A DNA stretch of 64,000 nt from Vesta saturnalis (GCA_036346205.1 JARFJB010001965.1:5444501-5508500), one strand, 5' to 3'; positions 1 through 11,640 are shown, numbered from the stretch's first letter. Translations and numbers: made by a program. The notes: generated from the letters alone by a model not told the origin.

Positions 1-608
1 AACAAGTCACGTTTTTGCAAGTAAATACAAGTATAACTTTGAGGTTAGGTTATACGAAATACTACTCCATTTGTAATACTAAACTAAATTGTCCTAAGTC
101 CTGCACATTGGAAAAATATCACTAGTGGCAAAGTATACTTTAGAGTGATCTTTACCATAAACAAAGATGAATAGCTCTAAGTATAAAAGGCATTTTATAT
201 TAGCATTCGGGCTATAGGACAAACTTTGTTAGGATATGGTGGTATGTTTGCACATAGGACAAATATTTTTACTTTATAGCAGCTTAACCGTTAAAGGATG
301 TTCTTCGTATGTATGTAGTTTGGGACTATACATAGGTTTGCAACTCGACCATAAACTCAAAACACAATTTTTTGGAGATAGGACAACTAGTACTGCTACT
401 ACAGTCTAGTTCTGGATTTTTAATGAGATTGACATTCCTAAATAATCAATGTATTTATGCAAAATGTACAGTTCAATTCAATAAAATCGTGTACATTCAT
501 TATTAAGTAGATTGAACAGGCTTTGGGATCCGTAGCAAGTCAAAATTACTTATTTGTTGTGCTTTAATTTTATTAATTATTACTTATATCTTAAACTTTA
601 TAGAATTT
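1..608. other. AT-rich stretch, no gene seen
   Basis: No open frame resembling a known protein and no RNA gene was seen. The word ATAGGACAA occurs three times between about 214 and 385, which may mark decayed transposon subterminal sequence, but no partner ends were found. Confidence 0.4.
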
Positions 609-685
609 CTCATACAGGGTAGACGGGAACGGGAATCGAACCCATTACCTGCCGAAGGCTAAGCAGATCGTGTTACCACAGACCA
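609..685 (-). repeat. tRNA-derived SINE fragment (head only)
   Basis: Read on the minus strand this matches the head of the longer SINE at 42655-43020: both contain ACACGATCTGCTTAGC, a B-box GGGTTCGATTCCCG and then ...CCTGTATGAG. Only the tRNA-like part is present here and the body is missing. The anticodon-loop remnant TTAGC points to an alanine tRNA (AGC) ancestor. Confidence 0.7.
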
Positions 686-1348
686 AATGAAGTAAATACA
701 GACTAAAAAATTTTGGAAATCAGGATAATACTTTTTGCAATAATTGAACGTTTTGTATACATTTGAAAAAATTGAGTAAAAGTAAACATTGTCTAATTTA
801 TGACTAAACAAGCATTTATTTGCTATGTGTAAAATTTTTCTTTGTGGTAAAGTTTTAAACGTGTAACTATATATTTGTTTTAATGTAAGGGCCCAACACA
901 AAACTTCAAAATAACACTGTAATATTTGTCACATATGACAGATAACTATAGTGGTGTGCAATAATATTTGCAATCATAGTAGCAGTAAATCAATGTCGTC
1001 TTTCTAGTTTGTGTATTCAGTAACATAATTCGCTTATTTTAATGCGCCTGAAGAAATGAGTACTTTTACTGCTGTTGCCAAAAGAAACAGCATTGCGGTT
1101 AATAAATGTCACTGTAAGTGCATTTATAAAAATATCAAATTTCTATGACGTTTGGAGAAAAACTAATTTAAAAAATACAATTTTTCTACTGTCTTGGGTG
1201 ATTACAATTCTATAATTAAAGATCTAAGCAAAACACCGGATGTATATTAAAACTAACAGTATGCATATGGGGAAGGTGTTGCGATCATGAAAAAACCGAC
1301 ATCGAGATTTTGACGGATCTTTACGTTTTGAGGATGCCTGAATCCATT
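686..1348. other. No gene seen
   Basis: AT-rich sequence without a recognisable coding, RNA or repeat feature. Short open frames here show no protein-like composition. Confidence 0.4.
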
Positions 1349-1386
1349 TAGACACAGACGCACGACATGCCGTGCGTCTGTGTCTA
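1349..1386. repeat. Perfect 16-bp inverted repeat (hairpin)
   Basis: The arms at 1349-1364 (TAGACACAGACGCACG) and 1371-1386 are exact reverse complements around a 6-nt spacer. The arms are made of the same ACAGACGCACG-type words as the long array at 8381-10303. The hairpin sits at the edge of a short TG-rich array, so it may mark an inversion of array sequence. Confidence 0.85.
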
Positions 1387-1522
1387 CATCTCGGTCTGCG
1401 TGCCCGTGTGCGTTGTGCGCTTGTGCACGTGCGAGAGTGAGCGTGAGCGTGTGAGCGCGTGTAGACGTGAGCGCGTGTGGGCGTGAACGCGCGTGTGCAT
1501 GCGTACGTATGTGCGTGTGTTG
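1387..1522 (-). repeat. Decayed CACACG/GTGTGC array
   Basis: The stretch is alternating TG/CG-rich sequence whose minus strand reads like a degenerate version of the CACGCACA array at 8381-10303. The long minus-strand open frame through it reflects the absence of stop words and is not evidence for a gene. Confidence 0.7.
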
Positions 1523-2423
1523 GTGAGTACGTTTGAGCTGGAGTGATGAAATTTGGTATACGACTATTATGGTAAAATCGTAGATCGGTGTCATTTTTTG
1601 AGACATGCAGGACTACCGGAAGCGCCTGTTAACCTACACAGTTTTCAAGTAAACTAGTAGTTTAAACTGAACATTTAAACTTTTTTAATGCTTTACATCT
1701 TCCTCTCAGCAGGAAGTGAAAAAGAGTCAATTTCCCTAATGTACCTTATACAGAATGCAGGGGCGGACTGGCTACTATATAGGCCATTTGGTATCATATA
1801 GGGCAAAGGCCAATATATGTAACAAAACTAGCCTTGGTTCCGTAAGATTATCAACGGTATCGTATGATATTCAGGGCAATACAAGAAATTTAAAAGAACA
1901 AAGCACACTATTTAATACTCGACAATGTTTAAAATATTAACAAATAAGCAAACAGCGCATAAACTAAATTAAGCCTTTCTAGGACACTTGTCTTTTCATT
2001 TCGAAGCTTTCCAGACAGTAAAATATATAACAACAAATTAATTACGCAATTGAAAAAATAAATTAATCAAAATAACATTTTCTGATCCGCTTAGATTAAT
2101 GGACCATTTTAAGCCTACAGGCCAGGTGGCCATCTATACCTGTCACTACTGAGCGAATGGTAAATAGAAACAACAGAACCACATCAAAGGAGGAAAGCGT
2201 GTTCCATTTGAGAATGTAACCATTACATTTTGACCTGCCGAGTATACGAGATACTCATTTTAACAAAGTATAAGAACCTGTTATCAGTCTCCTCAAAACT
2301 GGCAAATTTTAGATTGCCTTATCATGGATTAATATATCTGTCCTAATCAGATACAAGGATTTGAAATTTTCAAAAATATTACTTAAAAATCATTCTAATT
2401 TTTAAAGCACTCAGTATAACCTA
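1523..2423. other. No gene seen
   Basis: Intergenic AT-rich sequence. A 61-codon plus-strand frame at 1755-1940 has no recognisable similarity and is not called. Confidence 0.4.
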
Positions 2424-2425
2424 TA

Positions 2426-3884
2426 CAGAGTGTTTCCAAAGTAATCTGAAGTACTGTTGTGAGCGATTCGTCATTCAATTTTAAGACGAAAAGTTCCTAT
2501 AAACATGTGTGATAAGTTTTGTCGTTAACAAGGTACAGGGTGCTCAATATTTTTATTATTTTAATAGAAACAATAGCATTATAATAAACATAAACATAAA
2601 AGTAGTACATTTCAGAGCAGATATTCAAAATGTGCACCTCCAGCTAAAATACAAGCATCCGCTCGATGTCTAATGGATTGCCGAATACGCTCGAAAAAGC
2701 CAGGAGTGTTGCGAATAACATTACAGCCTCGTATGATACGATTTTGAAGATTATAAAAATCCAAAGTATTGTGTTCAGGTGACCATGAAGGCCATGGATC
2801 CTCGTCCTCGTCCTATCCAACGGTCTGGAAAAACGTTATTTGAAAACTCCCGTAGTATTACTGCAAAATTTGGAAGAGCACCGTCATGCATGAACCGCAC
2901 ACGCCTTCTAATTCCAAAAGAATTGGAAATTCATTTTCTACAAAATGAAGATATGTATCACCGTCAATCGTTGAGGAAGAAAAAATGGTCCTATTAAATA
3001 ATCATCGATAATACCAATGCAATCATTGATCGAAAAGGTTTGTTATAATCGTGCTACAACTGTGGCATGTGGATTTGCATCAGCCCACTTGTGGTTATTA
3101 TGAAAATTCTTAATGCTATGTCTTGAGAAGTTGGCTTCATCTGTAAACAAAACAGTGGCAGCAAAATTGTGATTGTTTGCAATGTTTCGTAATATCCATT
3201 GGCAATACTGCATACGTAGCGGATAATTATTAGGTAGCAAATGTTGAACACGTTGAACATGATATGTCTACAATAAATTTTCTTTTAGAATATTCCAAAC
3301 AGTTTTGTAACTAACATTTACTTCTTGAGTAATTTTTCTGGTACTCGTTTCTAGATATGCGTCATAATTTGAAAAAACTTGATCTTCAAGTTATGGAGTT
3401 CTCGCAGTTCTAGATCGCCCAATAATATTCCTTGATTTTGCAAAAGTTCCAGTTTCTTGTAAACGAAGATGCAGTTTAGTAAATGTCTTAAAAGATGGAT
3501 AACGCTGGACATATATACGTCTAGCCTCTAAGGTATTAGCATTAGTAACATTGTTATTAACTGAACGCAGACGAAAGTAGAACTGGTGCTACAACGAAAT
3601 TAGAATGATACAAATTTCTGTGTCTTTGCCATAGTTTTTAGGTTTGACACAATAATTGTCAAAATTCCAAAAGTCATTTAGCATAAACATGTTCTTTCGT
3701 ATTAGTTTTGGAAACCAGTAACGTCACTACATAAAAATTATGGTTGAAATAAATCTCAGATTCAGAGTCAACACTCTATATCTCATTAACGCCAAAACTT
3801 ATCACACATCTTTATAGGAACTTTTCGTCTTAAAATTGAATGACGAATCGACAACAATATTTCAGATTACTTTGGAAACATCTG
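2426..3884 (-). mobile_element. IS630/Tc1/mariner element with ~100-bp terminal inverted repeats
   Basis: The ends 2426-2530 and about 3782-3884 are inverted copies of one another. They start CAGAGTGTTTCC and CAGATGTTTCC, with more than 80 matching bases including GATTCGTCATTCAATTTTAA. Both ends abut a TA dinucleotide (2424-2425 and 3885-3886), the target duplication of this superfamily. The interior encodes a broken transposase on the minus strand. The ends are well preserved compared with the coding part. Confidence 0.85.
2613..3570 (-). pseudogene. Mariner-like transposase pseudogene (DUF4817-type)
   Basis: Minus-strand reading gives, in order: a helix-turn-helix-like N-terminal part (about 3560-3260, ending KTVWNILKEN), then the first catalytic block FTDEANFSRHSIKNFHNN (about 3150-3080) with its aspartate. 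The insect-type C-terminus GAHFEYLL lies near 2620. This arrangement is typical of the insect family with an N-terminal DUF4817-like domain and a DDE/D core. Several stops and frameshifts separate the parts, and the second and third catalytic blocks are not readable. It lies inside the 2426-3884 element. Confidence 0.75.
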
Positions 3885-3886
3885 TA

Positions 3887-6164
3887 CAATACGAATCGAA
3901 AAGGTTATCAGAATTCATTCATATTTAGAGGTATACTTTTACCTCCCGCCGTTTGTTGCAATATTTACGGGACACCCTGTAGATGATACCGCATCCGAAC
4001 CTTTTCAATCAAAAAAGTAGGATTTTTCTCTAAAAAAAGATGTTACGACCTTGTTAGTAACATAGATATCCGGGGTTGATGAATACTTGTATTTTAAGAA
4101 AAAAATTATTTGATTATCTTTATCTAACATTTTCAATGCCAAAACTAGTGCAGAAGTGCAGGTGGCCTCTTCTAGCGACGGAGGAGTGGGGGACTGCCCG
4201 GCTCAATAGCTGCCCTCGTTGCCGAGAACCGACTGTGGTGCTGACTACTGTTAATAGCAGTAACAAGTCCCTTGTTCTCTCACTTTCTATGTGAGTTACA
4301 AAGTCGTGAAAATTAAAAGAAAAACATCTCCGTTTCTTAGGATCGTAGGACATATATTTTTTTTAAATGCTTACCTTTTTGGGTTTTTAATGGTGTATTT
4401 TTGTATTTATGTTTATACTAATCTAAACGTTTCGATAACACTTACAATTATCGTTCTCAGTAGTAATAAAATCTTTTAGAAAAATTTAAGATGAAACAAG
4501 TTTTTAAAATATGAAAATTGCAACAGAAGCCTGCTATTAATATAACGATATTTTCTCCTTGGTATATATAATTACGAATACCAATGTATATATTTTTGTA
4601 GTCTATAATGGGTATGTAGCCACATCAATGTTTATTTTATGCGCAAGTCGAAGCTGATATCAGATCACTTCTGTTCCTCCTGCCTTGAAACGCACATCGT
4701 CGTATCTTAAGTTGACTTCTGCAACTGCTTTTAATTACATTTTTGTATTAATTTATTATGCTTAATGGGAAAACTCCCCATTAGATATAACACCATTTGT
4801 AATTGAAGATTTATGGTTTTATTTCATGTTGAAGGAAGCATAGATATAGTACTTTGAATGGTGCAATTTGTTATCGTGAAGAAAACTTTGAATTGGAGAT
4901 ACCATTTTTGTGTCATTAAATATGGAAACAAGCAATGTTACTCCTGCTGTTAGTTACGTATGGTGTTAGTTATGACCCCTTTGATAGCCACAACATATCT
5001 GTGCTACTTGCCCTGTAACGAACCTACAGTACGTTTACCTTTACATTATTTAAAAATGCTAGAAATTACCTTATCTGATGTTTTGCCTTATCGTATTGTC
5101 AAGAAATAAAATTCTCGGCAGCAATTCGTTTCAATATAATATGTAATAACTTTATTTTGAGTATATAACAAATAAGTACACATCCTTTTTAGTCCAAATT
5201 ACGTTTTAATTCAGTGGACAAATTAGATGAATTGATATACAAACAATGAAGTAAAGCTTACCTAATATTGTTGCGGTAGTTTTAATGTAGCTGTAGTGAA
5301 AATAAAACAGTTGACTTCGGTTAGTGTTTTCTTAAATAAAAACCATTTGAGTGTATAACCTTACATCAGTAATATTTTGTTGACATAAGTCTAACTAAAC
5401 TTTGTTATTACATTGAAGTTACACAGTTTCAATCAACTTTAATTTTGAAATAATTCTACGTAAAGATAGGTTATCTTTTATGTCTAGTTTAGATATCGCT
5501 TAAGAATTACTTTACGATCGCACAGTTTTGCGAAAATTTAAGTACTGATTTCTTCGCTTTCACGCTGAAATTAATCAGCAGATATTATTTTGTTTTATTA
5601 AATATACAAATAAATATAGGTGTTGTGCTGTTTATTAAGATTACATGTGGTATTAAAGTACAACTTTCTCATTTTTGTTGTATTTTAAGTATTTAACCTA
5701 AAATGAGTGGCACCTGACGACCATCTTAACTGATTATAGCTATGGAATATTATCGCTGCCTCCCTTACGACCTCATAAAAAGAGCTTTCAATTTACAGTA
5801 AGTTTCGTAAGTAATGTGTTGAGCTAGGTTGTGGTGCAACTTACCTTTTTTATATAAGCTAAAACTTCTCTTTGTTTAAGTTGTCTTCCTAGGCTAAGTA
5901 GATTTTTATTTGTTATAAATCAAAGATCAAAGTTAACAAAGTTTAATCAAACCATGATGTAAGTGTAAAGTTGTGAAAAATTATACATTTTTTAATTTTA
6001 ACTTCAACTACACGTGTTAAATTATAGTGCTGTGGTAATTTAACGTATAATAACTTCAAGATCTAGGAAAGAACAGAAAAAAAACCCAGGCATATCAAAA
6101 GCTAAAATTAAAATTAAGACATAATAAAAAACGGCTATAAACCTTTCTCATCATATTTTTTTAG
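3887..6164. other. Mostly non-coding; one dispersed repeat
   Basis: No convincing coding region. A GC-richer patch at about 4160-4280 and the dispersed repeat at 4340-4480 are the only structured parts. The rest is AT-rich. Confidence 0.4.
4340..4480 (-). repeat. Dispersed repeat, inverted copy at 13850-13985
   Basis: The minus strand here and the plus strand at 13850-13985 align over about 125 bases. They share AAAAGATTTTATTACTA, GTGTTATCGAAACGTTTAGA and CATTAAAAA..CCCAAAAA. Each copy has a short stem (GATAAY/GTTATC) immediately followed by GAAACGTTTAG. The family is not identified; a Penelope-type terminal repeat is possible because such elements carry hairpin-GAAAC motifs. Confidence 0.7.
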
Positions 6165-6835
6165 ATGATGCTGTTGAAGTGCAGAAATTTTGCGATATCA
6201 CCAAGAATAATACCTTTTGAAGATATAATTTCCAATATTAAGAATTATATCAAATCGTTACCTTTTGATACTGCGAATGAAACTAGATATAAAACAGTTA
6301 ACATATTACGCAAATCAAAACCTCCAAAGAGCAACTTATCCTTTCGTCAGCGCCGTGCTTTATTTGATTTTAAACGTAACGAAAATATAATATTACAATC
6401 AGATAAATGTAATGCAACTGATATATTAAATAAGAACTACTATAACATTAAAGTAGAACAACTGTTGGAACCACAGACTTATCGTTAACTATCAAAAGAT
6501 CCTACAAAAAAGAGCATTTCAGAAGAAATAAAAAAGAAACTAGCTCTGGACCTCTTAACCCAAAACTATATGGTCTACCAAATATCCGTAAACCTAATGT
6601 TCCTTTAAGGTTTATTGTTAGTCCAACTGGTTCTCCTACAATCTTACAAAATGTCTTACATTTCTACATCATATAGGTAAATTAGGTAAAATACCACATT
6701 ATATTAAAAATTCTGCCGGCTTCATTGAAAAAATACATAATTTCAAAATTGAAGAAGGTGATATAATGGTCAGTTTTGATGTTGTTTCACTTTTTGCAAA
6801 AGTCCCTCTAAAAGAAACGATTTAATAGATTAATC
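6165..6835 (+). pseudogene. Penelope-like element reverse transcriptase, N-terminal part (broken)
   Basis: The first 107 codons read like the region before the RT of Penelope-like elements (ILRKSKPPKSNLSF, then IILQSDKCNATDILNKNYY, and a following QLLEPQTYR). After a stop and frameshifts the PLE motifs continue: PKLYGLPNIRKPNVPLRFIV near 6556-6615, and FDVVSLFAKVPLKETI at 6777-6823, which is the RT block containing the first catalytic aspartate. The remaining RT palm motifs are absent. The copy breaks off shortly before an LTR-like repeat (6937). PLE C-terminal sequence on the same strand reappears at 10369. Confidence 0.8.
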
Positions 6836-6936
6836 TTAATTTTCTAAAGAATATCACAATTCTTTTTCAATATTGCCTTATTACGACTTATTTTATGTGG
6901 AATTGTAAAGAACCAGCGTCCTTTGCCACATTTTCC

Positions 6937-8378
6937 TGTTGCTATTAATTATTTGCTAATTGTCCTGCTTTAATTAGTTATTAATATTTATAGATTTTAG
7001 CAAATAATGAATTTTATAACTTCGTCCCCCTACTTGTACGCCGATCCGTTCCTCCGACTTCTGCTATTTGCTTGAGTGTCTATCCGTTCCGCTCTCAGCT
7101 ACTTGTGCGCCGATCCGTTCCGCCGACTTCTACTTTCTCGTGTACACGCCGACTACTTTACTACTTGTACTTGTACGCCGCTCCGTGCCACCGACTTGCC
7201 GACCTTGTACGTGCCGAACCAATGTCACGCCGGGCTGTACGCTCGGCTAAATTCTGTCAACCCCAGGGAAATCACTTTCACAGCGCAACGGGTATAAGCC
7301 CAGAATCTTGTAAATGATATTCCACCTACACCTAGTACACACTCACACATATACCCCTACACTAGGCAAAACCAATAAGTGCAGGAGGCAGCAGATTGAC
7401 TGCAATCAAACACCCGTAGGTAGATCAGATTCACTCACCTAGTTCATTAAAAGAAACCCCGCACGTCGTGTAAGCACGTGAGTAATACACTTTAATTAGA
7501 ATACGTATATCACCGCCGTCCTAACCGCTCACCCTTCGGGAGAGATCCAGTACATAAGATTTGACCATTAGAATAATTAGATTAAATCCAACAGATACGT
7601 TTAGTCCGTTTTAAACAATTAGAATAATTAGAATAGATTCAACACCGTAGTTATTAATCTCATGTACGTAATAGGATTAGTCCACTTTAAAATACATTTC
7701 AATATAAATAGAAGTAAGACTGTAAAAGCGTTTACTTTTAGTAAAAAGTGAAATATAAATGCTATATTGTAAATAATTAAATTAGAATACGTGAACCCGG
7801 TACATATTCATTTAGTACCTAAATAATTACATTTCAATATAAAATCAAACCGTAAAAAGGTTTTATTTTATAAAGGCACACTAAAACGCGCATTTCTCGT
7901 TCACATATAAACCAGTCCCTCTAAAATATTGATTATTTTAAAAGGCCTTCGAAGTATACGGAACGACTTGCGCTATCTTATCCCCCTATACCTATTGTCC
8001 AGTATTCAACAACGGCCTACCAATATTTCCTGCTTCCGATAGTCACTGTAAAAGAACAGGGACGGCTTCGAAATATTTATTTATTTCTTTTGATAGTTTA
8101 TTTTAACTAAAATTAAAATAGGACGTAAACGAGGCATTTTCAAGTATAACCACCGTAATTAACTATATTTTCCCAGAAAATCCAGAGGACCGAGTAAGGG
8201 GGAATACCACAGAAGTTACAGGGCCCGCAAGAAGAACGAGACCATCCAATCCCGATACCGTTAGGGATAACGTGTTTAATAAGTACAGAAGTAACATATT
8301 TATTTAAATTTTCCTGTATATAAAATAGTTTTAAGTATGCATAATTAATATGTAAAAGGAAATAGGACAATATACGTT
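6937..8378 (+). repeat. LTR-like dispersed repeat, copy A
   Basis: This non-coding stretch is collinear with 29715-31612. Both begin TGT..ATTATTTGCTAATT.TCCTG. Both share CAGCGCAACGGGTAT, CACCTACAC..GTACAC, CCTACACTAGGCAAAA and a CCGCTCAC-hairpin-GAGATCCAG module, and both have a late block ending AATATT.ATTTATTT. Starting with TG and lacking coding capacity over 1.4 kb suggests a long terminal repeat or a non-autonomous element. The 3' edge is blurred where the CACACG array starts. It lies between two parts of a PLE copy. Confidence 0.6.
7028..7205 (+). repeat. Imperfect tandem repeat inside LTR-like copy A
   Basis: A unit built on TACTTGTRCGCCGATCCGTT plus CGCCGACTTCT recurs three to four times with spacings of about 50-70 bases. 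The absence of stops gives short overlapping open frames here, which are not called as genes. Copy B at 29.7 kb has a shorter, diverged counterpart. Confidence 0.6.
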
Positions 8379-8380
8379 TA

Positions 8381-10303
8381 CACACACACGCGCGCGCACA
8401 CGCACACGTACGCGCACACGCACACACACGCACACACTCACACACGCACACGCACACACGCACACGCACACACGCGCACACGCGCACACGCGCACACGCG
8501 CACACATACACACGCAAACGCACATACGCACACACGCACACACACCCACACACGCACACACGCACAGACGCACAGACCCACACACACGCACACACGCACA
8601 CACGCACACACACATACTCACACATGCACATACGCACACACGCACACACGCGCACACGCACACACGCGTACACGCACACACGCACGCACGCACACACACG
8701 CAGACACACACACACACGCACAGACGCACAGATGCACACACGCACACACACGCACACACGCACACACGCACACACGTACACACGCACACATGCACACACG
8801 CACACACACACGCACACACACATACTCACACACAGATGCACACACGCACAAACGCGCACATGCGCACAAGCGCACACGGGCACACGCGCACACGCCCACG
8901 CGCTCACACGCACACAAGCGCACACGCACACACGCACAGACGCACACACACGCACACACGCACACACACACGCACACACGCACGCACACACACATACTCA
9001 CACACGCACACACGCGCACACGCGCGCACGCACACACGCACACATGCACGCACGCACACACGCACACACGTACATACGCACACATGCACTGGCGCACACA
9101 CGCACACACGCACACACACACGCACACACGCACACACACGCACAGACGCACAGATTCACACACACGCACACACACGCACACACGCACACACACATACTCA
9201 CACACACGCACACGGCACACGCGCACACGCCCACGCGCGCACACGCACACAAGCGCACACGCACACACGCACAGACGCACAGATTCACACACACGCACAC
9301 ACGCACACACACACGCACGCACGCACACACACACACACACTACACACACGCACACGGGCACACGCGCACACGCCCACGCGACACGCACACGCACACACGC
9401 CACACGCACACACGCACACACGCACACACGCACAGACGCACAGATTCACACACACGCACACACGCACACACGCACACACACACGCACACACGCACACACA
9501 CACATACTCACACACACGCACACACGCACACGGGCACACGCGCACACGCCCACGCGCGCACACGCACACAAGCGCACACGCACACACGCACACACGCACA
9601 CACGCACAGACGCACACACGCACACACGCACACACACACGCACACACGCACACACACACATACTCACACACGCGCACACGCACACACGCGCACACGCAAA
9701 CACACACACACGCACACATGCACGCACGCACACACGCACACACGCACATACGCACACATGCACAGACGCACACACGCACACGCGCAGTCTCGCACACACA
9801 CACTCGCGCATGTGTACACGCGCAAAAGCGTACATGCGCACACACGCGCACACGCGCACACGCGAAGCCACGCAAGCGCGCACACGTACATGCGCCCACA
9901 CGCACGCGCGCAAGCGCAGACACGCGCAGGCAGCACGCGCGCACACGTGCGTACACGCACGGATACGCGCATACACAGGCAGACACGTGCAGACTCGCAC
10001 AAACACGCACAGACACGCGCAGACACGCGCACACCCGCGCAGACACGTTCAGACACGCGCAGATCCGCGCCGACGCACCAAGACCCGCGCTAACGCGCGC
10101 AGACACGCGCACGCTCGCGCAGACACGCACAGACACGCGCAGGCACGCAGGCACACAGGCACTCAGATGCAGACGCAGACGCAGAAACAGAAACAGACAC
10201 AGACACAGACACAGACACTGACACTGACACAGACACAGACACAGACACAGACTAACTCACTCGCTCGCTCACTCACCCACCACCCACCCACTCACCACTC
10301 GCT
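8381..10303. repeat. 1.9-kb CACACG/CACGCA array
   Basis: Nearly uninterrupted (CACACG)n, (CACGCA)n and CGCGCA words, mostly alternating purine-pyrimidine. Landmarks recur irregularly: CACATACTCACACAC, CGCACAGACGCACAGAT and GGGCACACGCGCACACGCCC (near 8878, 9210, 9357 and 9533), showing higher-order duplication. Composition changes along the array: CA/CG words first, then CGCAGACACG words (9950-10150), then (CAGACA)n (about 10165-10250) and finally a CTCACTCG tail. Several frames stay open on both strands only because stop words are absent. Confidence 0.95.
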
Positions 10304-10368
10304 GATAGATACCTTCATAAATTATCAAACCACCATCCACGTAAAAAATTGGTATAATTAAATATTTA

Positions 10369-10790
10369 ATGGATCGTGCAAAACGAATTAGTGAGCCTGA
10401 ATTTTTGAAAGATGAGTATATATATTTAACAAAATCTATACAAACTAATGGATATGCACTTAAAGATATTAATAATGTTATTATACCTGCTAGACATAAT
10501 CATAAAGAAAACCCAATGTTTAATGTTGGTACTGCTTTTCTTCCTTTTATAACTAATGTTACAGATAGAATTCAAAAAATCCTAATTAATCGTGGCAGGA
10601 AATCTGCGGCAGTTGAGCATGTTTTAAATAATGACATTTAGTTTAATAATATGGAAATATTGTCAAGAGAAACTCATTACTATGTCTGTTTACAACGTGA
10701 AGATATTGAGATATATAAACATCCTAATAACTTCAATATACCGGAAGAAGGCCTCCGTTAAAATAGGTTTCGGCGTCTTATAATTAAACA
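10369..10790 (+). pseudogene. Penelope-like element, C-terminal fragments
   Basis: Codons from 10369 read like the linker between RT and GIY-YIG domains of PLEs: RAKRISEPEFLKDEYIYL, then TNGYALKDI, then GTAFLPFITNVTDRIQKIL. After the stop at 10641 a frame at about 10672-10745 gives REDIEIYKHPNNFN, the end of the GIY-YIG region in this family. The GIY-YIG core itself is missing. Together with 6165-6835 on the same strand this is probably one PLE copy that has been both interrupted and deleted internally. Confidence 0.7.
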
Positions 10791-11212
10791 AAGGGACAAT
10801 GGTACGTCTTAATTTTAATTTAGCTTCTGGTATGTCTAGGATTTTGCTGTTTTTTCCTAGACCTTGAAGTAAATGCTTTACCAATTATATTTTAAATTAC
10901 TACTGCACTATAATTTAACATATGTGGTTGAAATGAAAATTAAAAATTGTACAAAACGTACTACATTGTGTTTTCACTGTAAAATAACACTTACATTTAT
11001 TAACAAAGCTTTCTATTTGACTGGATTTTTAATCGATGTCAAGTTTCTATTTGTGAATGCTTTTATCAATTTCAAATTATAGTTTTTCGGAACTTTACAC
11101 ATACATCATAATTTAACTAAATTGCATTACGACATTTTTCACTATTAACCTTCGACTGTTAGAGGGTGTTCTAATTTGTTATCTTCAAGGCAGTTTAACA
11201 ATATTTAATTTA
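10791..11212. other. No gene seen
   Basis: AT-rich interval between the PLE fragment and the piggyBac left end. Short open frames on both strands have no protein-like features. Confidence 0.4.
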
Positions 11213-11233
11213 TTAACCCGTTATAGCCCAGTG

Positions 11234-11235
<2 letters not shown>

Positions 11236-11300
<65 letters not shown>
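11236..11300. repeat. (TA)n microsatellite
   Basis: About 65 bp of uninterrupted AT repeat, flanked by GTGTC on the left and GAGGACAC on the right. These flanks are what would remain if the core of a GTGTCCTATATAGGACAC-type palindrome had expanded. Confidence 0.95.
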
Positions 11301-11303
<3 letters not shown>

Positions 11304-11640
11304 GACACATATAAAAGTATGTTTTGAGTGGACTTAACGCAGATGTCGTTTTAAATTAATATGTACATCTTTTTTTAGTCAGGAATATTTTGTTGGTACA
11401 TATTTTTAAAAATCTATTTTAATTAAATTTGAGAAAAGTACAATAAATTAAAAAACTTCATTTTTTGTATACGATGGAACCTGCTACTAATAGTTAACAG
11501 AAAAACAACAATAAAATAAAATATTAATTGATTATATAGTATAAAGACTGTACTAACAATGATTGCTGTATGCATTAGATAAAGTACAAATCAACAAACA
11601 AACAAAAAATTGTGCGTTTTGTTTAGTTTATTTTGGAAAA

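Noticed and set aside
2779..2997. Plus-strand 72-codon ORF
   Set aside because: It is antisense to the transposase pseudogene inside the 2426-3884 element and its codons do not resemble a known protein.
8140..10361. Very long open frames (up to 523 codons) on both strands within the CACACG array
   Set aside because: They consist only of His/Thr/Ala/Arg or Cys/Val/Ala/Arg repeats caused by missing stop words in a simple repeat, and overlap each other in several frames.
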